This document shows, piece after piece, positions 25,542 to 35,154 of a stretch of 64,000 bases of DNA. The stretch's first letter is position 1. Each line of letters starts with the position of its first letter. The position numbers and the translations under genes were made by a program. The stretch spans positions 1,203,959-1,267,958 of the forward strand of contig JAAVTG010000043.1 in assembly GCA_011947345.1 (NCBI GenBank), in the 5' to 3' direction. A model generated the notes under the pieces. It ran no database searches. It saw nothing but the letters and a program-made list of their open reading frames with translations, and was not told the DNA's origin. Source of the stretch: Phytophthora quininea. Lineage: Eukaryota; Oomycota; Peronosporomycetes; Peronosporales; Peronosporaceae.

Positions 25542-25613
25542 TTAGAATTAGCGCAATTGGCTAGACTGGCCCAGTCCAATCCAATGAGTGTGAGTTCGAA
25601 TCCCTCCGCAGGC
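25542..25613 (+). pseudogene. Second tRNA-like sequence (SINE head or tRNA pseudogene)
   Basis: TAGCGCAATTGG at 25549-25560 resembles box A and GAGTTCGAATCCC at 25592-25604 is a good box B, with normal tRNA spacing. T-stem and acceptor pairing are poor. It lies about 240 bp from the first tRNA-like sequence. Between them a short ACGTTTTCA-ACAGT-CTGGCG motif occurs twice (near 25470 and 25516), which supports an origin as one repeat family. Confidence 0.5.
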
Positions 25614-26145
25614 AATTCTGACGGTGCCGCGTTTTTCCAGGTGATGCAAGGCAGGTCGACCAAAAGAGTGGGTTCCCCACTTACCTTCTCAACGTGGCAC
25701 ACTAAGAACCAGCGGGTTATTTTGCTTTAAGTATTAGCAAACTATTTACTGTTATGACCATACGAAAATCTTAAAATTACTAAAATAAGCATTAATCTAT
25801 TTATAATTACTATGATACCCGTAATTTCTACGAATATTATCTGGGGAGCCCCGAGCCGCAGTAGCCAGTCGTCATTCCTGGAGACGGCGGGCCACGCGTC
25901 GCCATTCCTGAAAACACCAGACCACGCGTCGTCTCCGCTGCCCCCGCGTGTGCTTCGTCCCCGTCGTCCCCGTCGTCCCCGCTGCGTCCGCGTGTGCTGC
26001 GTCCCCGTCGTCTCTGGGAGTGATACCTGTGTCGCCTCCGCGAGCTGTATCTGCCGCTACGGAATTCGCTTGAGCGTGACTATCTCCCTCGGCTTTGCCT
26101 TGGACCAGCTTTTCACGTTCGAGTAGGTTCCAGCTAGCGGCCGCA
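25614..26145. other. Spacer with CGTCCCCGT repeats; no clear gene
   Basis: A short run of CGTCCCCGT-like repeats lies at about 25958-26015. A minus-strand frame at 25872-26261 has protein-like Ala/Glu-rich composition but no ATG. It overlaps the start of the plus-strand gene and is left uncalled. The AT-rich part at 25720-25830 could hold the promoter of the plus-strand gene. Confidence 0.4.
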
Positions 26146-27539
26146 ATGGCTTCCGTGAGTGCTTCAGCTGGTGTCATCAACGTCTCCTCAGCATCGCGGA
26201 TAATGGAGTCTTCGTCTACGGTTGTTGGGCTCTGTAACCTGCGCGCCACCGGAGTGCGCAAGGCTCGTGCCGAATGTCCGTCTACCCCGCCACCAAGGTC
26301 ATTGTGTCCACCATCTGCACCAAGTCCGTCGCTGTTGCCAGCGATCGGCCCGATCGCTCAAGTACGTCTGATGGCTAGTATGCTTGACAACATGGCACGC
26401 GTCGAATGTGCTTCACCGCCAAAATGCCCAAGGCTGTCACTGCCGAGTTCTCCAGAACGAACTGTGTCGGTGGATATTCGATCGCCGTCCCTCCCTTCTC
26501 AGTCGGTATCGACACCGCCTACGACCTCAAGTTCTGGTGGTGACGATGAAGAAGACGTCGCGAAGCAGCACCCGCATCCGGTATCGACGTCGCCTACGCC
26601 CTCAAGTTCTGGTGACGATGAAGAAGACGTCGCGAAGCAGCATCCGTATCCACTCCCGAAGGCACCGAAGAAACATCCCCACACTCGTCGGCACAACTAC
26701 TACAACCCGAAGGCGGCTTGGGACTATTCTGAACCCTGCGACGTCATCCAGCTTCATGATGTCCGGGGTACTGCTCCTCATCGCTGCTTCCTCGTTGAGT
26801 GGGACTGCAGTCGCCTCCAGCTCAGCTGGGCGTGGGAGGAGTGCTTTTCGGACAAGTTCGCAAGACGGATAGCACAAGTCGAGGAGTGGAGACAAGAGGG
26901 CAGACCCGGCACCTTCGCTACGTTTTTCCAAGACAACTACGCAAACCGGGATACTGCTTCGGCTAGTGGTGGGTGCTTCATGGATGCTCTTCGAGCCGCA
27001 ATGACATATCTCAACCAGCCCAAGCTTGCGAGTGAAGCGACCAAAATCTGGGACACCTTCGAGAGCACGAACCCCCAGGTTGGCGACGGCGTCAGGCGTG
27101 AGGACGTGACGGACTTTTTACGGCGCTCCAGAAAAACAATTACCCGCTTCATTACGATCAACTGGTGGCGCGCCCGCTGAAAAAAGCGATCGATAACCAG
27201 TGCAGCCGCGTTTCAAAAGTTCGTGATGGAAGAAGTCGACCAAGGTGTATACATAGCAAGTGTCGGCCAAAAGCTGGTTGGGCACTGCTTCGTGCTCGTA
27301 GCAAACGGCCCCAATGCTGCGCCTGCGTTCCTGGATGATTCCACCGTCCCACCAACCCCTATCCCCTCAGTTGGCTGCGCTACATCGACAAAGTTAAGTG
27401 GTTTGCTCGTGTTGCGCTGAATCCGGGGTATCGTTGCCGTCACGGCAAGCGCAAGACCAAGAAGGAGAAAAAGGCTGAGAAGAAGCAGAAGATGATGGCG
27501 CCGAGAGACGCTCTGCAGCAGCAAGAGCCACAGCAATAG
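26146..27539 (+). pseudogene. Broken gene: chromo-like segment plus putative papain-like cysteine protease
   Basis: The start at 26146 has a good context (CGCAATGGC), though 26384 is also possible. Residues 1 to about 180 are Pro/Ser-rich and include a tandem acidic repeat (DDEEDVAKQHP twice). From about residue 185, a segment with CDVIQLHDVRG, FLVEWDC and LSWAWEECF resembles a chromo-like fold. From about residue 275, GGCFMDALRAAM and, further on, VGHCFVLVANG and FLDDS could supply the Cys, His and Asp of a papain/OTU-like protease. The frame is cut by an in-frame TGA at 27178-27180, between the Cys and His parts. A frameshift follows near 27340-27370. The last frame (WLRYIDKVKWFARVAL, then a Lys-rich tail) ends at 27537-27539. 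Domain assignment is inference from motif look-alikes. The gene may belong to a decayed mobile element. Confidence 0.5.
26506..26650 (+). repeat. 75-bp tandem duplication inside the broken gene
   Basis: The segment starting GTATCGACACCGCCTACG at 26506 is repeated at 26581 with a 3-bp loss. It keeps the reading frame and doubles an acidic DDEEDVAKQHP motif. Near identity implies a recent duplication. Confidence 0.85.
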
Positions 27540-28017
27540 GAGCTGTTAACCATGAATACACCTAGGCCTTCGCCTCCCTTCGTCGCCTTCGTGTCAGTTG
27601 CAGGCTTCTCTTGTCTCTGGACTCCCATTACACGCATCGCTATTGCCGCCGGAAACAATTAACGTGGACACGTCTTCTTTTCTAGCAAGATAGAACACGT
27701 GACAGCATATTGCATGCGCAACAGACGAACAATTCAATGCGGATATGATCCAAGAGCGATGAGGGAACCACTCACCGAAACACCACAAGCCAAAAGCTGA
27801 AGCAGGAGCGTGAGTCAGAAGCATGTCGACGGCAGTGTGCTGGAACACAGCTACGTTCTGGAGACGACGGTGCGTCGCACTAAGGACGGACAGATGCTGG
27901 ACACAAATGCCGAGACGACGTCAAGGACTGAAGGTGTGTACGCATAAATGAATGTTGCTATTTATCATTGTGTATTGACTCCTTATCGTTGCCTTAGTTT
28001 AAACAGGATAGCAAGTA
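27540..28017. other. Intergenic region between converging genes
   Basis: About 480 bp between the stop of the plus-strand broken gene and the 3' end of the minus-strand Ulp1-like gene. No gene or repeat was recognised. Short frames on the minus strand show no family motif. Confidence 0.5.
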
Positions 28018-30629
28018 TTACTCGCTTTGCATGACCTGGTCGTTCCGAAGAAGGTTGACAATCTCTCTGCGAACCATGTTGGGACTGAATTTAATCTTTT
28101 TGTTGACGCTGCATGTGTTGGCGATATCATGCAGCAGAGGCATCTTAGGGTCCCGTAGCAGCGCCTCGCTTACCTTTCGCATGAAATACAAGACGAAAAT
28201 TCCACAGTCATTGAACCCCTTTTGCTTCGGAGTTGTTTGCACCTTTTTAATGACGTAGTTCACTGTTTTCTTGTTGTATTTCGACAGTGCTTCCTTTTGA
28301 AGTAACCACCAAGAATTCGAGAGACCATCTCAGTAGAGTGATAATCTCCCAAGGGGTCCACATGAATCAAATAGGGCTTGACGCCTTCGATTGCGAGGAC
28401 CGGGTTCTGCATGACGACAAAACTCCAGTGGTCATCCATGCAGACAGGCACGATAATCGTACGGTACGTTTTGTACGGAAACGTCGCGGTGGTACCGCAA
28501 ACCAGGGGATACGCTGCCTTCATGTTGCTTTTGTTTTCCTTATATGTGCGGAAAATTTCACCAAATAGCTGGCAGTCGAAGTTAAATGACATGCGACTCG
28601 CATCAATGTGCTTCCTAATAAAATAGGACATCACATAGTCATTCAGCCACATGTCTGGATTCAACGTCTGGAGGTCCTTTTCAATAACTTCAAGCTCGTA
28701 GGAATCGAAATCGGGCCAGAACCCGATAGCTGTAGTTCTGCAGACCAACGTCTGGCTTTTGCTTCGATCGCCAACACAATCTTGGCCTTCAGACACGGGA
28801 TTCTTGGGTCGTTTCTCCACACTCTTCACGGGCCTGCTGGGTTTTTCTTCCAAACTCGACGCGCAGCTCTTGGGTCGTTTCTCCACACTCTTCACGGGCC
28901 TGCTGGGTTTTTCTTCCAAACTCGACGCGCAGCTCTTGGGTCGTTTCTCCACACTCTTCACGGGCCTGCTGGGTTTTTCTTCCAAACTCGACGCGCAGCT
29001 CTTGGGTCGTTTCTCCACACTCTTCACGGGCCTGCTGGGTTTTTCTTCCAAACTCGACGCGCAGCTCTTGGGTCGTTTCTCCACACTCTTCACGGGCCTG
29101 CTGGGTTTTTCTTCCAAACTCGACGCGCAGCTCTTGGGTCGTTTCTCCACACTCTTCACGGGCCTGCTGGGTTTTTCTTCCAAACTCGACGCGCAGCTCT
29201 TGGGTCGTTTCTCCACACTCTTCACGGGCCTGCTGGGTTTTTCTTCCAAACTCGACGCGCAGCTCTTGGGTCGTTTCTCCACACTCTTCACGGGCCTGCT
29301 GGGTTTTTCTTCCAAACTCGACGCGCAGCTCTTGGGTCGTTTCTCCACACTCTTCACGGGCCTGCTGGGTTTTTCTTCCAAACTCGACGCGCAGCTCTTG
29401 GGTCGTTTCTCCACACTCTTCACGGGCCTGCTGGGTTTTTCTTCCAAACTCGACGCGCAGCTCTTGGGTCGTTTCTCCACACTCTTCACGGGCCTGCTGG
29501 GTTTTTCTTCCAAACTCGACGCGCAGCTCTTGGGTCGTTTCTCCACACTCTTCACGGGCCTGCTGGGTTTTTCTTCCAAACTCGACGCGCAGCTCTTGGG
29601 TCGTTTCTCCACACTCTTCACGGGCCTGCTGGGTTTTTCTTCCAAACTCGACGCGCAGCTCTTGGGTCGTTTCTCCACACTCTTCACGGGCCTGCTGGGT
29701 TTTTCTTCCAAACTCGACGCGCAGCTCTTGGGTCGTTTCTCCACACTCTTCACGGGCCTGCTGGGTTTTTCTTCCAAACTCGACGCGCAGCTCTTGGGTC
29801 GTTTCTCCACACTCTTCACGGGCCTGCTGGGTTTTTCTTCCAAACTCGACGCGCAGCTCTTGGGTCGTTTCTCCACACTCTTCACGGGCCTGCTGGGTTT
29901 TTCTTCCAAACTCGACGCGCAGCTCTTGGGTCGTTTCTCCACACTCTTCACGGGCCTGCTGGGTTTTTCTTCCAAACTCGACGCGCAGCTCTTGGGTCGT
30001 TTCTCCACAGTTGACGCGGGTCCGTTGGAGTTTTCCTGCAAGCTGGACACGTGAGACACTTTGAGTCTTTTCGTCGGGGGCACTTCTGAGCTGCGTCTGA
30101 CTGCCTTGGTAGGGTAGAGTTCAACAAACTCGCTGAGTTTCTGTCGCTTTATGAATCGGGTAATCCAGGAGCTTCTTGCACCAATCATTTTATCAGAGAA
30201 CCCGGGAATCCTGTGCAAACACTCGAGTTCTATACCGTAACGAGACAAGGGATTCCCAGCCGCAGCGCTTACCTTGACAAGATCCACCACCGCGACCTCA
30301 AATGCCGCTGTGGGAGGAGACCGACCTGGAGGGGCTACACACTTGGATGATGGGTCCACAGTCGCAGCGTATAGGTCTTCTTCTGCGGCAATATACCCCA
30401 GGAGCGTGGGGCGGGGGACGCCAGTTTTCTGAACCGCTTCTTGGACACTCCATTGCTGCTCATTAATCGTGTAGACCAGCTCAATCCTCTGCGCAACAGT
30501 GTGCCGAGGGGCGTTTTTCATCGCGGATGACTTGATGTGCTGGCTTGGTGTTTTTCTAGAATGATTCGATACGGTTTTTTTCGGCCAACCTCGACAAGAC
30601 TTTAATAAGGTTTTAATGTTTAACCCCAT
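28018..30629 (-). CDS. CENP-B/Psq-type DNA-binding domain fused to a Ulp1-type cysteine protease, with 18 22-aa repeats and a frameshift
   Basis: The ATG at 30629 is used, and M37 is an alternative start. Residues about 40-80 (AQRIELVYTINEQQWSVQEA, then VPRPTLLGYI) look like a Psq/Tc5-type helix-turn-helix. Residues about 110-170 (GNPLSRYGIELECL, SSWITRFIKRQKL) look like the second CENP-B half. The middle holds 18 copies of a 22-residue Lys/Pro/Ser-rich unit containing EKRPKSCASSLEEKP. The C-terminus is a Ulp1 (C48) catalytic domain: LNPDMWLNDYVMSYFI, then His in DDHWSFVVM (near 28430), Asp in HVDPLGDYH (near 28360) and QKGFNDCGIF with the catalytic Cys near 28205. A one-base shift at about 28295-28310, after ILGGYF, puts the Cys part in another frame. 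Ulp1 proteases normally cleave SUMO-type conjugates, and in many eukaryotes they are also carried by DNA transposons. A transposon origin fits the pogo/Tc5-like N-terminus. Host function is unknown. Confidence 0.75.
28800..30005. repeat. Coding minisatellite, 18 copies of 66 bp
   Basis: The word CAGCTCTTGGGTCGTTTC recurs every 66 bp from 28864 to 29986. The copies appear identical base for base, apart from the first and last edges. 66 bp is 22 codons, so copy-number change keeps the frame. The opposite strand is also open over the array, which is a by-product of the repeat. Confidence 0.97.
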
Positions 30630-30770
30630 GTTAAGGTTATTTGGGTTTTTCGTCTAAACACGACAAGGTTTTTCGGATAAACTTGATTTCTGTTAGGTTT
30701 TTCGGCTAAATTCGACAAGGTTTTTGGTAAATCCAACGTCGGAAAGGTTTTTCTAGCAGATCCTACAAAG
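30560..30770. repeat. Short imperfect repeats around the start of the Ulp1-like gene
   Basis: Variants of CGACAAGGTTTTTCGGCTAAA occur about six times between 30560 and 30770 at roughly 30-40 bp spacing. They overlap the proposed start codon and first codons of the Ulp1-like gene. They could be subterminal repeats of a transposon or an upstream regulatory array. Confidence 0.6.
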
Positions 30771-31164
30771 CATTCGCTCTGGTCATTCAGGATTATTCCT
30801 TCATCGGCTCAAGAGTCCAGGCCTCCAGAGTGGCACTGCTACTAACAACCTCTAGAATGTCTTGTGTGCATCCTGGTGTAGGGTCGGTAATAGCAAACTC
30901 CGCAGCACATGTTGTATCCCGAGGTCGTCGCGGTAGTGTTCGTACCGCTACTCTCAGCCTGATCGGGTATGCAGAAGGTGAAACATCGTTGCAATCGCTA
31001 CGAGATGCGTTCATGAAACCTAGCGGCGCTATCACGGGAACCAGCGCTGACCTCTACAATGGCAACAAACGATGGTGATCATGCTGGGGGCTTTCAACAC
31101 AGTGTATTGATTGTTAACGCAGGATTAAGTCTGACTTCATCTCTGGAAATATAACTGGCACGCT
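30771..31164. other. Spacer with an uncertain small frame
   Basis: About 390 bp between the Ulp1-like gene and the recombinase gene. An 82-codon plus-strand frame (30830-31078) reads as a normal protein but matches nothing I recognise. It is not called as a gene. Confidence 0.35.
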
Positions 31165-31285
31165 TTAGACATTAACACGCTTTCCGGTAGTCATAAGCGC
31201 CCAGCAGCTCCTATCGGCGGAGGTATTTGGAAAGGTGATCGTTTTCGCGCGACTGAGCGTGTTGTTCGCGTTCGAACACAAGACG

Positions 31286-33157
31286 CTACACTTGTCTAGG
31301 TCGCTTGGCTGAGGGAGACCCGGTGTTTTCGTTTGTGGACGAAGTATCTGCGCTTGCATTGTCTGCCATCCAATTCGTGAGATGAAGAGTATCCACAGCT
31401 TTGCGCTTCGTAGCTGTGCTTTCGTAGTATCGTTGCTGGGTTTCGTAGCTGTGGTACATCCGGTCAGCAAGTACAGCCATCTCGTTCGCAGTAAGTATCG
31501 AATATGCCCACGTGATATATATCGAGCGGCAGTCGAGAAGCGTCACACGGCGGCTGAATAGATTCATCATCAACTTCGTGAATTGTTTCGTCAAGTATGG
31601 CTCCCGTTTTCCACTTGCATCTACAAAGAGAGAGCAATCACCACTTTCAGATGCGATCCCATCTCGAAGAACGAGATACATGTCGAATTCGGCAACGTAT
31701 TTCTCTGGGATAGCAATGATGACTGGGCCATACTTGTACATGGTCTTGTGCTTGTCAATCGTCAATAGTTTGCTCTTTTGTAGCTTGAAATGTTGCTGGT
31801 CTTTAAACTGTTGTACACTTGAGCGCGTTGAGGCGGCAAAGCGAACAAAAGCATAACCAACACATAGTCGCGAAACGTGCGATATAGATTCCATGAGCAT
31901 CGCTTTGTGGCCTCATACGTCACACGTGCCTCCTTCACCGCAATCTTGAGCTCGTTGTTGAAAACGCTCAACACTTCAGGTACGGTAGGAAGACCACTGA
32001 TGTACTCAGCTTTTCTTCAGGGTCGCGCTCTCGCTTCTTGTCTTCTCCCAGCTTATCTTTCAAAAGAACGATGAGATCGTAAGCATGGTTCATCTGGGCG
32101 CATTGTTTCGTCTTGACTTTCCAATATAGAAAGTGTTTAATCTGCACCACCAAATTGTACGATGTGACCTGTTTCAGCTCGCGACCATCATCCGCAAAAC
32201 CCAGCGTTAAACTGTAGTCTTCTAGTCTGCTTCCCTCAAAATATTTCCTCCATCCATTGTCATCATCGAGATCAAGCATCATTGTGTCAATGTCCACACT
32301 GTGGAAATGAGCAAATTTCCCCAAGAAAGTTCTGAACTTTGCACAATGCTGCAGTAGCTGGGTTGGGCCAAACTTCCTGTGCCCTGCAACAGTAGGACTT
32401 TTCAGCCAAGCATAATAGGCCGGCATTTTAGTCTCGAACACCTCTTGCCGAGGTCCTCGATGCTTCGATCTGGTCACCTTTCTTCCGGTTTCCCCACGTT
32501 GTTTCTCGCAAATACTGGTAATGTGAGCATCTGGGTAAGCTCTGAACGCGCTGCCAAACTGGACGTCCTTGCGTGACACCCTCCCGAGGTAACTGGTCCA
32601 GTAGCATCCGAGATGTCGTTGCCTCTGTCGATTGAGACAGACGCGCCACCGATCGAAGGCGAACTCGCTTTTGTAGAACCTTGCCCGCTCCCATTGCATC
32701 GCTTGATATGACGCTTGAGGTTGGCCTTCTTGGTAGGGTTGCTGCATTTGGGACAGACCGTCGTAGTATGCGTACCGCCGTGGTGACGCCTTAGCTGCTT
32801 CGCTGTGTTGAATAGAGCCCAGCGTTCAGTGCATACTTGGCACCAAAACTTCCCTAACGCCTCTTTGTGCATGGTACGACAGTGCTGTTGCATTTCTCCT
32901 TCAGTGATGAACACTTCCTCGCAAAGTGGGGAGTAGCGACATCGAACAGTCTGACTCGGTTCTTCTGTTCCAGGTCCATCGTCGGTGGTAGTCCCTCCGC
33001 CGGGGTCTTCATGCTGCTGCTGAACGCACTCAACGTCACTCTCGATCTCGCCCTCGCTCGAGGACGGTACGTACTCAGAGTCACTCATTGCCGAAGACTT
33101 TGAGAACTGAGAACAAGTGGCTATGCTGACGTCAAAGCGCGCGGCACTGGCTCCCAA
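31286..33157 (-). pseudogene. Crypton-like tyrosine recombinase with N-terminal C2H2 zinc fingers, frameshifted
   Basis: The N-terminal frame (33157 to about 32640) has an acidic stretch and three Cys/His clusters (CRYSPLCEEVF...H..H, FWCQVC...RRHH, CPKCSNP...LKRHIKRC), that is, C2H2-type fingers. The next frame (about 32650 to 31995) gives an alpha-helical core-binding region (LLQHCAKFRTFLGKF). Two more frame changes, near 31990 and 31805, lead to the catalytic part. There the tyrosine-recombinase residues are recognisable: Arg in LPPQRAQVYNSL, Arg in LLDCRSIYITWAYS, and His and Tyr in MYHSYETQQRYY. The last motif is typical of Crypton/DUF3504-type recombinases, known from fungi, animals and oomycetes. 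The family assignment rests on these motifs. As read, the gene has at least three frame changes, so it is dead, carries small introns not identified here, or contains consensus errors. Confidence 0.65.
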
Positions 33158-33361
33158 CCCGTCCGCAATTGATTGGTGGGCAGCGTGGATTTCATCGTTT
33201 GTTGGACTTTAAACAAAGTAATACACATCCAGCCTCCAGGATGGATAGAACAGAGCCATAATACTGCCAGCACCGTCGGTATGTAAGCTCTCCTGGGTTG
33301 CTGTCACTGAAAACTTCACATTTCTTCTCCATTTTGGTTTACTATGTTATAGTATTGGAGT

Positions 33362-34869
33362 TTATCTACCGGTGGCGGCGTGTCGACGACGTCGTTGCTC
33401 CAGGCGCACGGGAGACGATTCAGGCGTGTTCTCTCGAGTATCCGCGAGAGCAATCTTCTCATCGAAAACAGCACCTTTTGTAGCTTCTTGGATCGAGACG
33501 ATGTGCTCCTTGGCGGACTTGCTATCCAATTCCAAATTATCCAGCGCCGTTGTTAACGCTTCCTCGTACATGCAAAAGGCACTTGCAATAACAGCAGTGA
33601 ACTCTTCAAAAGTCATCCTGTTATCACAGCTTGTCCAGTAGCAGTTCGTCTTCTCAAAGTACGTCCTCCAGCCTGACTAGATAAAATAAAACACTTCAGT
33701 GAGATAACACTCGGCAGGCAGAAACATTTTCTTTACCTGGAGCTGAATATCGTTTGCCCGACTGCGCTTGTGTGGTGGTTGTATCGCTTGGTTTTCAGCC
33801 AGCGTTTTGCTGCCAACTTCTTCCACACGCTGAACGATATCGATGAAATCGGATGGGAGTCCGATCGGAATGATGGCGGACCCAGGAACAAGCATAGCCT
33901 TCTTCGTCTTGATGAGTTCTTTGATTTCGTCCAGCGTCGCTGCCGTTACGTACTCGACGCGCATTTTAGCTGGACGAAAGTCCTCCGCATTGGAAGTTAC
34001 CGCCGCAGCGAACCCTTTGGGATCGTGAATGGACCCATGAAGAAACTTCGCCCGGCCGACTCCCCTTCGACCCCTGCGATGGATGAGAAAGCTTTCTTCC
34101 CGATGTTGACAATGCCGTCAATAGTATTTGTGTAGCGGGAGGCCATCATGCGGATGGTCACCTCGTGAGAATCCGCAGCATGGTCTTTCCTGTCCTCAAG
34201 CTGTTCCAGCTTCTTCGCGTTTTCCTTCTTGAGATTGATGACAGCCTCTTGATTCTTGTTTGCCATCTGAGTCATCTCGCGCTTATGGGTTGATCGCAAT
34301 CTGTCCATCGTTTTCTGCAGGGCATTGCCAGACGCTTCTCTATCTTGTTCTTGTTTAGCTTTCTCGGCCTCAATCTGAGAACGGAGAGCGGAGACTTCGG
34401 CTTCGTGCTTGGTCCGCAGGCTGTCCAATTCTTCCTTGTGTCCCTGTCGTTCAGCGGAGACTTCGGCTTCGTGCTTGGTCCGCAGGCTGTCCAATTCTTC
34501 CTTGTGTCCCTGTCGTTCAGCGGAGACTTCAGCTTTGTGCTTCGTCCGCAGGCTGTCCAATTCTTCCTTCCGTCCCTGTCGCTCGGCCTCAATCTGTGAG
34601 CGGAGAGCGGAGACTTCGTCGTCGTGCTTGCTCTGTAGCTTATCTCGAGCAGCTTCAATTCTCACCAAAGCGTCGGTCTGAGCAGCAGAGCGTTCTCGTA
34701 TTGCCTCCTCTAGCATCCGCTGCGTGCGCTCCAGCTGCCGCTCAAGACTTGAGGCAGACACAGCAGTGTCACCAGTCACCTCGATCTTGTCGTTCAGAGC
34801 CATCAGGAATTGAAATGTTGGGTCAATTCTCCCCTTATGATTGGTTAAAACAGTTCTCCTCAGCACCAC
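33362..34869 (-). CDS. Coiled-coil protein of unknown function with one intron and one frameshift
   Basis: The ATG is at 34869. Residues about 40-220 form a long coiled coil with heptad-rich Glu/Lys/Arg/Leu. It includes three copies of a 22-residue unit (ERQGHKEELDSLRTKHEAE). The first frame ends at 33997, but reading continues after a one-base shift near 34008-34012 (TIPKG into AAAVTSNAEDFRPAKMRV). The following part (TLDEIKELIKTKKAM, LPSDFIDIVQRVEEVGSK) is helical. A 60-bp intron (33677-33736) then joins in phase 0 to SGWRTYFEKTNCYW and MTFEEFTAVIASAF, ending HAATGR at 33362. No enzyme motif is seen. Its position, on the same strand as the recombinase and with about 200 bp between them, suggests it may belong to the same mobile unit. 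Confidence 0.55.
33677..33736 (-). other. 60-bp GT-AG intron
   Basis: Minus-strand donor CAG|GTAAAG and acceptor TTTTATCTAG|TC, with a pyrimidine/T-rich 3' end and CTCAC as a possible branch site. Removing it joins two frames in phase 0. Its size is typical of oomycete introns. Confidence 0.7.
34388..34585. repeat. 66-bp in-frame tandem repeat in the coiled coil (three copies)
   Basis: GCGGAGACTTCGGCTTCGTG-type units start at 34388, 34454 and 34520, each 66 bp long and nearly identical. A diverged fourth piece lies near 34607. 66 bp is 22 codons, close to three heptads. Confidence 0.9.
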
Positions 34870-35154
34870 TATGGTTTTTAAATTTACAGTAGCAATTTGA
34901 GAGTAGAAAATAGCTGATCGTTCAAGGAATGCTTAATCTCATGGAACGCGCAAATATTGTACGGAAAGCAGCTCCTGCAACATATAACGAAGATATTGAT
35001 CCTCAAGATCCCCACAGAAATGAGGGGATACGTTGCATTGATATTTGTGTTGACTTGGCTCACGTCGTCACTATTAGTGCGGAGTATAATTTAACTTATT
35101 CAGGAGTTGCTGGATCCGATGAGCCTCACCGACGTTGCCCAATTTGTGGTGCAT

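Noticed and set aside
28608..30054. Plus-strand frames of 430-470 codons opposite the Ulp1-like gene
   Set aside because: They consist of the antisense reading of the 66-bp repeat. The minus strand carries the recognisable Ulp1 and DNA-binding domains.
30830..31078. 82-codon plus-strand frame as a small gene
   Set aside because: Reads normally but has no recognised motif, promoter or homology cue. The opposite strand is also open.
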